From positions 868,001 to 932,000 of the forward strand of contig CBDFHJ010000010.1 in NCBI GenBank assembly GCA_965247635.1: a stretch of 64,000 bases of DNA, written 5' to 3'. The stretch is from CBDFHJ01 sp965247635. Its GTDB lineage: Bacteria > Chloroflexota > Dehalococcoidia > Lucifugimonadales > Australimonadaceae. The notes beneath the pieces were generated by a model, which did not search any database, was not told the DNA's origin, and saw nothing but the letters and a program-made list of their open reading frames with translations. The translations under genes were made by a program, and so were the position numbers. Of the stretch, positions 8,186 to 16,581 are shown piece by piece (the stretch's first letter is position 1; each line of letters starts with the position of its first letter).

Positions 8186-9085
8186 GTGGCAAGCATCAGC
8201 CTGAAAGCTCCCGCCAAGCTGAACCTCACGCTGGAAGTGCTTGGCCGCCGTCCCGACGGCTACCACGAGGTGCGGACGGTGCTGCAGGCCATAGACCTGG
8301 CCGACCACCTGACCTTTGGGCCCGCCGATGACCTCACGCTGGAGGTGGACCCTGCGTCGCCGGTGTACGTGGCCGACGTGCCGGTGGAGGGAAACCTGGT
8401 GCTCAAAGCCGCGCGGCTGCTGCGCCAGGAGACGGGCGTGAAGGCAGGCGCCTTCATCATGCTCTACAAGCGGGTCCCGGTGGCGGCGGGCCTGGGCGGC
8501 GGCAGCAGCGACGCCGCAACGGCGCTGCTCGGTCTTCGCCGTCTCTGGGGCGTGGATATCCAAGAGAGCCGGCTGTTGGACCTGGCCGCTCGGCTGGGGT
8601 CGGACGTTCCGTTCTTCATACGGGGTGGCACGGCCCTGGGCGCCGGACGCGGTGAGGAATTGACGCCATTGCCCACGCCATCTCAGCCCTGGGCCGTGGT
8701 GCTGGTGCCGCCGGATGAGCCCGGACCCCAGAAGACGGCCCGGCTCTACGGACTCCTCACGACGGCCCACCACGCCGTTGGGCCGACAGCAACGGCCGAG
8801 GTGGTCGGGCGGATCAGGGCAGGCGCGGGGTTCGAGGAGCGCATGGTGAACGTCTTCGACCATGTGGCGGCACAAGCGTATCCCGGCCATGAAAGACTCC
8901 GTGAGGCCCTGCGTAGCGCCGGCGCGGAAGGTGTGATGCTGGCCGGTGCGGGGCCGGCGCTGTTCACTTTGACGACGGACCAGGGCTCGGCGGAACGGCT
9001 TGCTCACCAACTGGAGGCCAACGGCCACAGCGCTTACGCCGCCTGTTTTCTCCCTGCATGGAGTCTTGATGGCCTTCCCGCCTAG
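8186..9085 (+). CDS. ispE: 4-diphosphocytidyl-2-C-methyl-D-erythritol kinase
   Basis: IspE phosphorylates CDP-methylerythritol in the non-mevalonate (MEP) isoprenoid pathway. The 299-residue GHMP-family kinase has the N-terminal KAPAKLNLTLEVLGRRPDGYH, the ATP-binding glycine loop PVAAGLGGGSSDAATALLGL and the C-terminal MLAGAGPALFTL. It starts at GTG 15 bases after rsmA; the rsmA-ispE pairing is common in bacteria and suggests one operon. Presence indicates isoprenoids are made by the MEP route. Confidence 0.95.
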   Translation: MASISLKAPAKLNLTLEVLGRRPDGYHEVRTVLQAIDLADHLTFGPADDLTLEVDPASPVYVADVPVEGNLVLKAARLLRQETGVKAGAFIMLYKRVPVAAGLGGGSSDAATALLGLRRLWGVDIQESRLLDLAARLGSDVPFFIRGGTALGAGRGEELTPLPTPSQPWAVVLVPPDEPGPQKTARLYGLLTTAHHAVGPTATAEVVGRIRAGAGFEERMVNVFDHVAAQAYPGHERLREALRSAGAEGVMLAGAGPALFTLTTDQGSAERLAHQLEANGHSAYAACFLPAWSLDGLPA

Positions 9086-9300
9086 ATCCATGGGGGAACC
9101 TCTTTTGGAACAGAGGTTCCCCCAGACCCCTTCCAGAAAACATCAGGTCTCGTCTCCCTGGTGGGGGCCATAAGAGGCCCCCACCAGGGAGACCAAACGC
9201 GAGGTTCTTTGGAGAGGGTGTGGGAGTACCATTCTTCCAAGAAAGGTGCTCCCACAGACCCAGGTGAGGGCGTCGTCGCCCTCTTGCGCATGGGGTGACG
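9086..9300. repeat. Hairpin repeats between ispE and the helicase gene
   Basis: Two related hairpins fill this gap. The first (9091-9117) has the perfect stem GGGGAACCTCT/AGAGGTTCCCC and is followed by CAGACCCCTTCCAGAAAA; an inverted relative is at 6793-6840. The second (9205-9262) is a diverged version, with TGTGGGAGTACC and GGTGCTCCCACA arms. Between them is an inverted repeat, TCTCCCTGGTGGGGGCC/GGCCCCCACCAGGGAGA (9149-9193). No coding potential is seen. Confidence 0.75.
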
Positions 9301-9356
9301 GCTGCCGTACCGTTGGCCTGCCTGGTTGTCGCTAGCTCGCTACTAAAAGGCCTTGC

Positions 9357-12158
9357 TTGTCTTCGCGTTCGTCCACCTCGCGCCTGATTCGGGTCCACCC
9401 GCTGGATGCGCCCTGCGTCGCCCTGGCCATGGAGGCTGCCACACCCACGGACGCTGGAACGTCCGTGCCGGCCATCCGGGCCCTCAAATTCCAAGGCCAA
9501 CGGGTGCTTGAACGGCTAGAGGTCCTGCTTGAACACGCTGGGGGGAAGGGGACCAAGCGCGGTCCGGCCGACGCCTTTGTCCGATTCGTGGGTGATGCTC
9601 CTCTCGTGGCCCATGACGTCCCGGAGGTGTTCGCCCGGCTGGAGGCGCACGGCGTGAAGCCAGCGAACGTGCCCTGGGACACGCAGGAGCTGGCCGCGCT
9701 GCTGCTACCTGGCGTCTCCGACTACTCGGTCGCTGGTCTCAGTCAGCTCCTGTTTGGCGAGACGGTTGACCATGAAGAAGAGCCTGATGCGGCGGAGGCG
9801 GTCCACCGGCTGTACCTTGGACTGGTCGACCAGGCGCGCGCGTTGGGACCGTCGGCGTTACACAGCCTGGGAAGGTACACCGCCGGCGTATCCGGTCCGC
9901 TGAGCGACCTGCTCGCCGCCCTGGCGGAAGCCGCGCCTCCGCGTGCGGGTATCCCTGGCGGCATCGACCACCGGGAGCTGTCGCGCCGCCTGGGAAGTCC
10001 CCGGGCCATCGGCGCTCCCCGCGAGCCCACGCCGGTGTCCCCGGACGAAGTCGAGGCACTACTGTCGACGGAGGGGCCGCTCGCCCAGCGGTTCCCCCGC
10101 TACGAGGCCAGGCCGGAGCAGGTAGCCATGGCCCGCGCCGTGGCCGAGGCTCTGGGCCCGCCCGGCGATGCTGGCGCCCAACGGCTGCTGGTGGAAGGAG
10201 GCACCGGCATCGGCAAGTCGGTGGCGTACCTGCTGCCCGCCATCCTCTTCGCCCTGCGCAACAACGCGCGGGTCGTAGTTTCGACCAACACCATCAACCT
10301 GCAAGAGCAGCTCTTCCACAAGGACATCCCCGACCTGCTCTCGGCGCTGAGCGACGCACCGGGGACCGCCGGCGTTGAACGCTTTCGGTACGCCCAACTC
10401 AAGGGCAAGGGCAACTACCTGTGTATACGGCGGTGGGAGCAGTTGGCCGCCGCGGAGTCGCTAACTCCCGACGAGGGCCGGACCATCTCCAAGACCTTGG
10501 TCTGGCTCAACTCTACCAAGACCGGCGACCGGGCGGAGCTACGACTTCGCGGGAGAGAGCTGGACGTGTGGGACAGGCTCTCCGCCGCCGGCTTCAGCAC
10601 CTGCCCTGGGGCCAGGGAGGGCGCTTGCTTCTACCGCCACGCTCGGGAGAGTGCCGCCGCCGCGCACCTGGTGGTGGTGAACCACGCCCTGCTCCTGTCG
10701 GACCTGTTGGTGGGCGGCACGTTGTTGCCTGAGCACGACTACCTGATTGTTGACGAAGCCCACAACCTGGAAGGGGAGGCGACCCATCAGTTCGGCTTCC
10801 ACGTGTCCCAGTCGACGGTGGAGGAGATGGTGGAACGGTTTTCCAGCATCGTCGGCAGCCTCGGTTCGTTTCTCCGGGTTGCTCCGCTGGACGGCGGGCG
10901 GCGGGAAACGTTACAACGGCGGATGGCCGAAGCCCAGCTCCCGCTGTACCGGGTGCGCGACCAGTGGGCCCACGTCGTCGCCACCTTGGCCCAGTTCGTC
11001 GCCGAACAGCGCCCTCCGGGGTCGGACGAGCAGGAGGACCTCCGCATCACCGCGGCGTCGCGCTCTCAGCCGGGTTGGTCGGACCTGGAGGTCGTTTGGG
11101 ACAACTTCGACCACGCGCTCACCGAGGCCGAGCGTCAGGCCAACGCCTTGCTGCACGCCATGGAAGGGCTACCGGATGGCGGGCTTCCGGGGGCTGAGGA
11201 AACGACTCTGGAGCTGGGCGAATGGCTCCAGCACCAGGCCGAGGTCCGCCAACGGATCGCGGACTTCGTGGCCCGTCCCGACGATTCCACGGTCTACTGG
11301 GTCGGCCTGGGTGGCCGTCCGCTGACCATGAACGGCGCGCCCCTGGAGGTGGCCACCCAGCTGCGGGAGCTGCTGTTCGCGGAGAAACAAGGCGTCGTGC
11401 TGACCAGCGCCACCTTGGCTGTCCGTGGCCGGTTCGACCACATGCGGCAGCGGCTGGGGCTGGACGAGCCCACGGAGCTGTGCCTAGGCTCGCCCTTCGA
11501 CTACCGTCAGGCCGCGCTGCTGTGCTTGCCCGTCGACATGCCGGAGCCGAGCGCGGCGCGGTACGCCGAGGGCGTGACGTCGGCCATCCGCGCGCTGGCC
11601 CTGGCGGCTGGGGGATACACCATGGTCTTGTTCACTTCCCACGCCGCGGTACGGGCTTCCGCCCAGGCGCTGCGTGAGGACCTACCGGACCGCGGTGTCG
11701 CCGTGTTGGCCCAGGGCGTGGACGGAACCCCCCAGCAGCTACTTGGACGGTTCCAGGACGACCCACGCGCCGTCTTGCTGGGCACGGCCAGCTTCTGGGA
11801 GGGCGTGGACGTCGGCAACAGCGCCCTTAAGGTGCTCGTGGTGGCGCGGCTGCCCTTCAACGTGCCCACGGAGCCGGTGTTCGCCGCGCGCTCCGAGCAA
11901 TACGACCAACCCTTTACCCAGTTCGCGGTGCCGCAGGCGGTGCTGCGGTTCCGGCAGGGGTTCGGGCGGCTGGTCCGCAACAAGGAGGACCGGGGCGTGG
12001 TGGTGCTGCTGGACTCCCGTGTCCGCACCAGGTCCTACGGCAGGTGGTTCTTGGAGTCGCTACCTGAAGTCACCTCGTTCCAGGGGCCTATGGACCGGGT
12101 GGTTGAGCGGGTTGGACGTTGGTTGGCCCAACCGCCGGGTCGGGTGGAGAAGCCGTGA
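9357..12158 (+). CDS. DinG/XPD-type helicase with degenerate exonuclease domain
   Basis: A 933-residue superfamily 2 helicase of the DinG/DnaQ-fusion type. Residues from about 20 to 170 look like a DnaQ exonuclease fold: VALAMEAA aligns with the VALDLETT motif I but has Ala for the first catalytic Asp, and PLVAHDVPEV aligns with motif II. The helicase part has Walker A GGTGIGKSVAYLLPA, Walker B LIVDEAHNLEG, Cys residues in NYLCIRRW and STCPGAREGACF that may belong to an iron-sulfur cluster, TSATL, and a C-terminal RFRQGFGRLVRN motif. The far upstream start is kept because motif I would be lost with ATG 9429. It probably acts in DNA repair; the next gene overlaps it and is a DNA glycosylase. 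Confidence 0.9.
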   Translation: MSSRSSTSRLIRVHPLDAPCVALAMEAATPTDAGTSVPAIRALKFQGQRVLERLEVLLEHAGGKGTKRGPADAFVRFVGDAPLVAHDVPEVFARLEAHGVKPANVPWDTQELAALLLPGVSDYSVAGLSQLLFGETVDHEEEPDAAEAVHRLYLGLVDQARALGPSALHSLGRYTAGVSGPLSDLLAALAEAAPPRAGIPGGIDHRELSRRLGSPRAIGAPREPTPVSPDEVEALLSTEGPLAQRFPRYEARPEQVAMARAVAEALGPPGDAGAQRLLVEGGTGIGKSVAYLLPAILFALRNNARVVVSTNTINLQEQLFHKDIPDLLSALSDAPGTAGVERFRYAQLKGKGNYLCIRRWEQLAAAESLTPDEGRTISKTLVWLNSTKTGDRAELRLRGRELDVWDRLSAAGFSTCPGAREGACFYRHARESAAAAHLVVVNHALLLSDLLVGGTLLPEHDYLIVDEAHNLEGEATHQFGFHVSQSTVEEMVERFSSIVGSLGSFLRVAPLDGGRRETLQRRMAEAQLPLYRVRDQWAHVVATLAQFVAEQRPPGSDEQEDLRITAASRSQPGWSDLEVVWDNFDHALTEAERQANALLHAMEGLPDGGLPGAEETTLELGEWLQHQAEVRQRIADFVARPDDSTVYWVGLGGRPLTMNGAPLEVATQLRELLFAEKQGVVLTSATLAVRGRFDHMRQRLGLDEPTELCLGSPFDYRQAALLCLPVDMPEPSAARYAEGVTSAIRALALAAGGYTMVLFTSHAAVRASAQALREDLPDRGVAVLAQGVDGTPQQLLGRFQDDPRAVLLGTASFWEGVDVGNSALKVLVVARLPFNVPTEPVFAARSEQYDQPFTQFAVPQAVLRFRQGFGRLVRNKEDRGVVVLLDSRVRTRSYGRWFLESLPEVTSFQGPMDRVVERVGRWLAQPPGRVEKP

Positions 12159-13054
12159 CGACCGCTCGAGCGCTGGTGCCCATTACCCAGCCGTTGGACT
12201 TGGCCTCAACGCTGGACAGCGGGCAGTGCTTTCGGTGGCGTCCCGAAGCCGACGGTGCGTGGACCGGGGTGCTCGGCGGCGACGTGGTGCGGCTGCGCGC
12301 TGCCGACCGGGGCCTGCTGATCGAGAGCGCACCGACGCCACCCGAGCAGATGGTCGCGCGGGTGCTGGGCTACCTGCGGATGGACGACGACCTGCCGGCC
12401 ATCCAGCGGCGTCTGTCGGCGGACCCCCACGTTGCGCGTGGCGTCGCGGCCTATCCCGGACTGCGGCTTCTGCGGCAGGACCCGTGGGAAACGCTGGCCG
12501 CGTTTATTCTTTCGTCCACCTCAAACATTCCCCGTATCCGCTGCACCGTGGAGCTGATCGCCGTCTCTTACGGCCGGGCCGTAACTTTGGATGGCGCGAC
12601 GCGGCACACCTTCCCATCGCCGGAGCGCTTGGCCCAGGTCAACGAAACAGAGCTGCGCCGGTTGGGATGCGGCTTCCGCGCACCCTACCTGGAGCGGGCC
12701 GCGCAGGCGGTGGCCGCCGGCCAGCTGCCACTGTATGGGTTGCGAGGAGTACGCTATCAGGAGGCAAACGAGGCCCTAACCTCCCTCTACGGCGTGGGCG
12801 ACAAGGTTGCCGACTGCGTCATGCTCTTCTCTCTGGACCGGCTGGAGGCGTTTCCGGTCGACCGTTGGGTGCAGCGGGCCATGGAGCAGTGGTACGGTGC
12901 CGGCCCGCTCAAGCGCTACGACGACACGCGCAGGTGGGCGTGGGAGCGGTTCGGTCGGGACGCGGGCTACGCCAACCAGTACCTGTTCTGGCGCCGCCGC
13001 CAGGGCTCAGCCCTGGACCCACTTGCGGGGTCCCAATCGCCGACCAACGGCTGA
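12155..13054 (+). CDS. ogg: 8-oxoguanine DNA glycosylase (OGG1 type)
   Basis: This protein of 299 residues is an OGG1-like glycosylase/AP lyase that removes 8-oxoguanine. The helix-hairpin-helix with catalytic residues reads LYGVGDKVADCVMLFSLD then FPVDRW: the Lys of GDKVAD and the Asp of PVD match the catalytic pair of OGG1. The N-terminal LDSGQCFRW is also an OGG hallmark. The GTG start overlaps the helicase TGA (GTGA), so the two are translationally coupled. The last 20 or so residues (GSALDPLAGSQSPTNG) are encoded by a dispersed intergenic repeat, so the original stop was probably lost. Confidence 0.92.
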   Translation: MTTARALVPITQPLDLASTLDSGQCFRWRPEADGAWTGVLGGDVVRLRAADRGLLIESAPTPPEQMVARVLGYLRMDDDLPAIQRRLSADPHVARGVAAYPGLRLLRQDPWETLAAFILSSTSNIPRIRCTVELIAVSYGRAVTLDGATRHTFPSPERLAQVNETELRRLGCGFRAPYLERAAQAVAAGQLPLYGLRGVRYQEANEALTSLYGVGDKVADCVMLFSLDRLEAFPVDRWVQRAMEQWYGAGPLKRYDDTRRWAWERFGRDAGYANQYLFWRRRQGSALDPLAGSQSPTNG

Positions 13055-13500
13055 CGCTCACAAGCCCGCGCCGGAACGCCGATTCAAAATGGCCTAAATA
13101 GGCCACGGTCCTGCACCCACAAGGGTTGCCCCTTGACCCACTTGCGGGGTCCCAATCGCCGACCAACGGCTAACGCTCGCAAGCCCGCGCCGGATGCCGC
13201 GCACTACGTTTGTCATTCTGAGCCCCGATTTATCGGAGGCGAAGAATCTCTCGGGCGCCGCCAGGGCAGGACCCCTGACCTCCGCCATAGGCGGACGGGA
13301 TCTCAATCGCCTGCTCGAAGCGAACGCTCGCAAGCCCGCACCGGGACGCTGGGGCACTACTCCTGTCCTACTATGGAAATAGGCGTGTCAGACAGCCTCC
13401 TTCCCCCTTGCGGGGGAGGACTGAGGTGGGGGAGCACCCCCATCCTGGCCTTCCCCCGTTCAAGGGGGAGGGGATGCTCGGGGGTCTATTTTCATTGCCC
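13005..13500. repeat. Cluster of interspersed repeats after ogg
   Basis: Two direct copies of the CCCACTTGCGGGGTCCCAAT repeat lie at 13010-13075 and 13128-13193, a degenerate third at 13255-13345. A copy of a second family (TCATTCTGAGC ... GAAGAATCTC) is at 13214-13253. A third type, with CCTTCCCCCTTGCGGGGGAG and a mirror arm, lies at 13399-13475. No gene is visible after the ogg stop at 13054 until 13521. Confidence 0.8.
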
Positions 13501-13520
13501 GGTGTCGTGAATAGGGCTCC

Positions 13521-14564
13521 CTACGGCACCGTGAGCACGATCTTGCCAAAATGCTCGTTTCGCTCCATCAACTCGTGGGCCTGGCGGGCCTCCGCCAACG
13601 GGAACGTGGCATGGATGACGCTGCGGATGGTGCCGCGGGACGCTGCGGCCACTATCCGGCGCATATCCTCCGGCGGTCCCATGAACACGCCCAAGAGCCG
13701 CTGCTCCCGAGTAAAGAGCTGGCCGAGTTGCAGGGTGGCCGTGTAGCCGCTGGTGACCCCACACACGCCGTACCGGCCACCGGTGGCCAGACAGCCAAAC
13801 GCCGCCTCGAAGAACTGACTCCCGACCGAGTCCACTACCAGGTCGACGCCACGGCCGTGGGTGATCTGCATCACCCTGCTCGCCAGCTCTTCGCGGCTGT
13901 AGTTGACCACGTGGTCGGCTCCCAGCTCCCGCGTCGCGCGGGCCTTGGCCGCCGTACTCGTGGCCGCGATACACTGGGCTCCCACGACGTTCTTGATGAC
14001 CTGGACGGCCGCCGTGCCCACGCCGCTGGACGCGGAGAGCACCAGCGCCGTTTCATCCGGTTGCAGCCGCCCTTCTCGGACCACGATGCTCCAGGTGGGA
14101 AGGAACACGGTGGGCAGCGCTGCGGCCTCTTCGTAGGCCAGGTTGGACGGGATGGGGAAGGCGTTGGAGGCGGGCACTACCACATATTCGGCGTAGGAGC
14201 CGGGGGTGTTGGTCCCGAGCATGCGGCGGGCGCCGCACTTGCTCGGGACGCCACCGAGGCAATACTCGCAATCGCCGCAGCTCATGAGGGGGTCCACCAC
14301 TACGCGCTGGCCTAGCTCCAGGCCGTCCACGCCCTCACCTAGCTCCGCCACGTCGCCGGCGCAGTCGCCCCCTAAGACGTGGGGAAACTGAGTTTCGTTC
14401 AACCTGGTGCCGCGAACGCCCTGGCGGGTGTAGACGTCCAGACGGTTCAGCGCCGCCGCCCGCACCCGGACCTTCACCTCCCCCTGGCCGGGCCGGACCT
14501 CCGGCCGGTCGCCGTACTGGAGGACCGACGAGTCGCCGTGCTGTTCGAGAAATACCGCCTTCAT
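13521..14564 (-). CDS. Zinc-binding MDR alcohol dehydrogenase
   Basis: This 347-residue protein belongs to the medium-chain dehydrogenase/reductase superfamily. The GroES-like N-terminus has GGDCAGDVAELGEGV and the structural-zinc cysteines in CGDCEYCLGGVPSKC. The Rossmann part has LVLSASSGVGTAAVQVIKN, a nucleotide-binding variant of GxGxxG, then LGADHVVNYS. It should oxidise or reduce an alcohol, aldehyde or enone with NAD(P)H; the substrate cannot be told. It lies 14 bases after cca on the same strand and may be co-transcribed with it. Confidence 0.9.
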   Translation of the reverse strand: MKAVFLEQHGDSSVLQYGDRPEVRPGQGEVKVRVRAAALNRLDVYTRQGVRGTRLNETQFPHVLGGDCAGDVAELGEGVDGLELGQRVVVDPLMSCGDCEYCLGGVPSKCGARRMLGTNTPGSYAEYVVVPASNAFPIPSNLAYEEAAALPTVFLPTWSIVVREGRLQPDETALVLSASSGVGTAAVQVIKNVVGAQCIAATSTAAKARATRELGADHVVNYSREELASRVMQITHGRGVDLVVDSVGSQFFEAAFGCLATGGRYGVCGVTSGYTATLQLGQLFTREQRLLGVFMGPPEDMRRIVAAASRGTIRSVIHATFPLAEARQAHELMERNEHFGKIVLTVP

Positions 14565-14578
14565 ATCTTGGACCTCCG

Positions 14579-15811
14579 CTAGGGGACCTCCTCGAGCGCG
14601 GCGCGGATGTACGCCACCTCGGCTTTACGGGATTGGATGCGGCCGTCCAGTCGGGCGTTCCGAAGCCGCCGTAGCAACTGGCCTACCTGTGGCCCCGGCC
14701 TCACGCCCAGCTGGAGCAGCTCCATACCACCTACCACCGGTCTGACGCGGCGCCACGATTGGAGGTACCGCCGCAGCCTGGCCCTGGCCGCAGGCTGCCG
14801 CGCCACCGCGGCCACGGCGGATACGCTGATGGGCGAGTAACGCTCCAAGCACTCCGTTACCTCGTGGGGCAACAATTCCTTCTGGGCGAGCCAGGGAAGC
14901 TCGGCCTTGAGCTGCTGGACCTGCGTGACCACCTGGCGCTGCAGGGCCGTGAGGGCTAGCCGCCGGGTGATGGCCTCCACCTCTCCTGGGGTTGCGCCAT
15001 AGGTTAGCACTCCCAAAAGGGATAACGGGTCCAGCAGGTAGCGTTGAGCGCTGCGGAGGGTCTGGCCCACCTCCGATTTCCCCAGAGCCGGGTGGATGGC
15101 CCCAAGGACGCCGAGCCGATGCGCCCGGAGCAGGGCGGCAGTGGGGCTGGGCTCAGCCAATAGGCGTTCCACCTCTCGGCGGACGCGTGACGGAGAGATG
15201 GTGTCAAGGCAAGCCAGGTCACGGCGCAGCCACCCCACGGTGCGCCGCTGGATAGAGAACCCCAGCCGTTCGGCGTAGCGGACGGCGCGGAGGATGCGGG
15301 TCGCGTCGTCCTGGAAGCTGACCGCGTGGAGCGCCCGCAGCATGCCCTTACGAAGGTCTGCCTCGCCTCCCGTTGGGTCCAATAATAGACCCCACTCCCG
15401 AGGTCCCAGCGCCACGGCCATGGCGTTGATGGAGAAGTCACGCCTGGCCAGGTCCTGGGCCATGGTCCCCCTCGACACTGCCGGGAGCGCTCCAGGGCGG
15501 ACGTACCGCTCGGAGCGGGCGGTGGCCAGGTCAACGGTCCACTCTCCCAGTTCCAGCTTCAGCGTGCCGAACTGGGAGCGCGCATGGATGCCGCCGCCGG
15601 TCGCCCTGGCAAGGAGCTGGGCAACCATTTCCGCGGGTGCCTCCGAGGTCAGGTCGAAGTCCACTATCGGAAGGCCCAGCAAGCAGTCGCGGACCGAGCC
15701 GCCAACCAGGTAAAGGCTGATGTCCTCTTCCTCGGCGACGGCGCCCAACCTTCGTAGTAGCTCGACGGCATGAGGAGGAAGGTGTTGTTCTAAAGGTATG
15801 GTGGTGGCCAT
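14579..15811 (-). CDS. cca: CCA tRNA nucleotidyltransferase/poly(A) polymerase family
   Basis: The 410-residue class II nucleotidyltransferase has the head signature LYLVGGSVRDCLLG followed by DFDLTSEAP, the two Asp residues that bind metal, then RRDFSINAMAV and the RILRAVRYAERLGFSI motif. It adds or repairs the 3' CCA of tRNAs, or part of it if the work is split between two enzymes. The C-terminal HD-type region is not evident. It precedes the MDR gene. The promoter is at 15841-15849. Confidence 0.93.
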   Translation of the reverse strand: MATTIPLEQHLPPHAVELLRRLGAVAEEEDISLYLVGGSVRDCLLGLPIVDFDLTSEAPAEMVAQLLARATGGGIHARSQFGTLKLELGEWTVDLATARSERYVRPGALPAVSRGTMAQDLARRDFSINAMAVALGPREWGLLLDPTGGEADLRKGMLRALHAVSFQDDATRILRAVRYAERLGFSIQRRTVGWLRRDLACLDTISPSRVRREVERLLAEPSPTAALLRAHRLGVLGAIHPALGKSEVGQTLRSAQRYLLDPLSLLGVLTYGATPGEVEAITRRLALTALQRQVVTQVQQLKAELPWLAQKELLPHEVTECLERYSPISVSAVAAVARQPAARARLRRYLQSWRRVRPVVGGMELLQLGVRPGPQVGQLLRRLRNARLDGRIQSRKAEVAYIRAALEEVP

Positions 15812-15840
15812 GACGGAGGATCGCTGAGTCGCCTCCTCAA

Positions 15841-15849
15841 ATTATAACA
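15841..15849 (-). promoter_or_regulatory. Extended -10 promoter of cca
   Basis: On the minus strand TGT-TATAAT is a perfect extended -10 box, 29 bases before the cca ATG. The leader contains GAGGAGG and, next to the start, a complementary CCTCC, which could pair and sequester the ribosome-binding site. Confidence 0.65.
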
Positions 15850-15908
15850 ACCGCCCAGGGAGGCCCCTTGCCCCCGCCCGTCGGTTGCTGGCAGCGGTCT
15901 CAGCAGGA

Positions 15909-15914
15909 TACAAT
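15909..15914 (+). promoter_or_regulatory. Possible -10 box of the DsbA-like gene
   Basis: TACAAT lies 34 bases before the TTG start and just upstream of the GAGGAGG ribosome-binding site. No clear -35 was found. Confidence 0.35.
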
Positions 15915-15942
15915 CACGCCACGTTACTTGAGGAGGTGTGCC

Positions 15943-16581
15943 TTGGCAAAGCAAGAGTTCGACATCTTTTTCGATTTTGGCTGACCGTTTGTCTACAATG
16001 CAGCCGTCTGGCTGGATCAAGTCAAACAGGTCCGCGAAGATGCCTTTACGGTCAACTGGAAGCCGTTCTCCCTGGCGCAGGTGAACCAGAAGGTAGGTGA
16101 GGGGTACAAGGTCTGGGAAGAACCCGCCGAGAACCTTCCGCCTGGCATGTGGGGACTTCGGGCCAGCGTTGCCGCCCGTAGGCAGGGAGCGGAGCCGCAT
16201 GACCAGTTCCTGTTCCTGCTGCTGAAGGCGAGGCACGTCGACCGCAAGGAGCTGGGAGACAAGGAGATGCTCTGCGGCGTGGCCGAGGAGGCGGGGCTGG
16301 ACGTGGCGCGCTTCAGGGAGGACCTGGAAGACCCGGTGACGCTTCAGGAGGTGGCGGACAGCCATACAGAGGCGGTGGAGCAGTACGGCGTATTTGGCAC
16401 GCCTACCTTCATCTTCCCCGGTGGGGGCTCCGCGTTCCTAAAGATCCTGCGGCCGGACACACCGGAGGACGCTGCCAAGGCCTACGATACGCTGATGGAC
16501 CTGATGGAGAGCGAGCTATTCGTAGGTGAGGTCAAGCGCCCGCAGCCACCGTGGCCACGAGGTGTCTTTAAAGATCGATAA
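15943..16581 (+). CDS. DsbA-like thiol oxidoreductase, probable selenoprotein
   Basis: A strong ribosome-binding site (GAGGAGG, 15930-15936) precedes TTG 15943. The frame reads MAKQEFDIFFDFG, then an in-frame TGA (15982-15984), then PFVYNAAVWLDQVKQV and continues to 16581, 212 codons in all. The family is DsbA/2-hydroxychromene-isomerase-like: the TGA falls exactly where the catalytic Cys of a CPF motif belongs, and the cis-Pro loop is FGTPTFIFP. A hairpin suited to a SECIS element follows. I infer selenocysteine at this position; a nonsense mutation is the alternative. No TGA-free start would include the active site. The 3' end overlaps the rnc start. Confidence 0.75.
15982..16014 (+). promoter_or_regulatory. 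Candidate bacterial SECIS element, DsbA-like gene
   Basis: After the TGA (15982-15984), 21 bases lead to the apical loop of a hairpin with stem CAGCC/GGCTG (16001-16005, 16010-16014) and loop GTCT. Bacterial SECIS elements have a short stem starting soon after UGA, a small loop with G in its first two positions, and 16-37 bases between UGA and loop. This one fits, although the stem is only five pairs. Confidence 0.6.
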
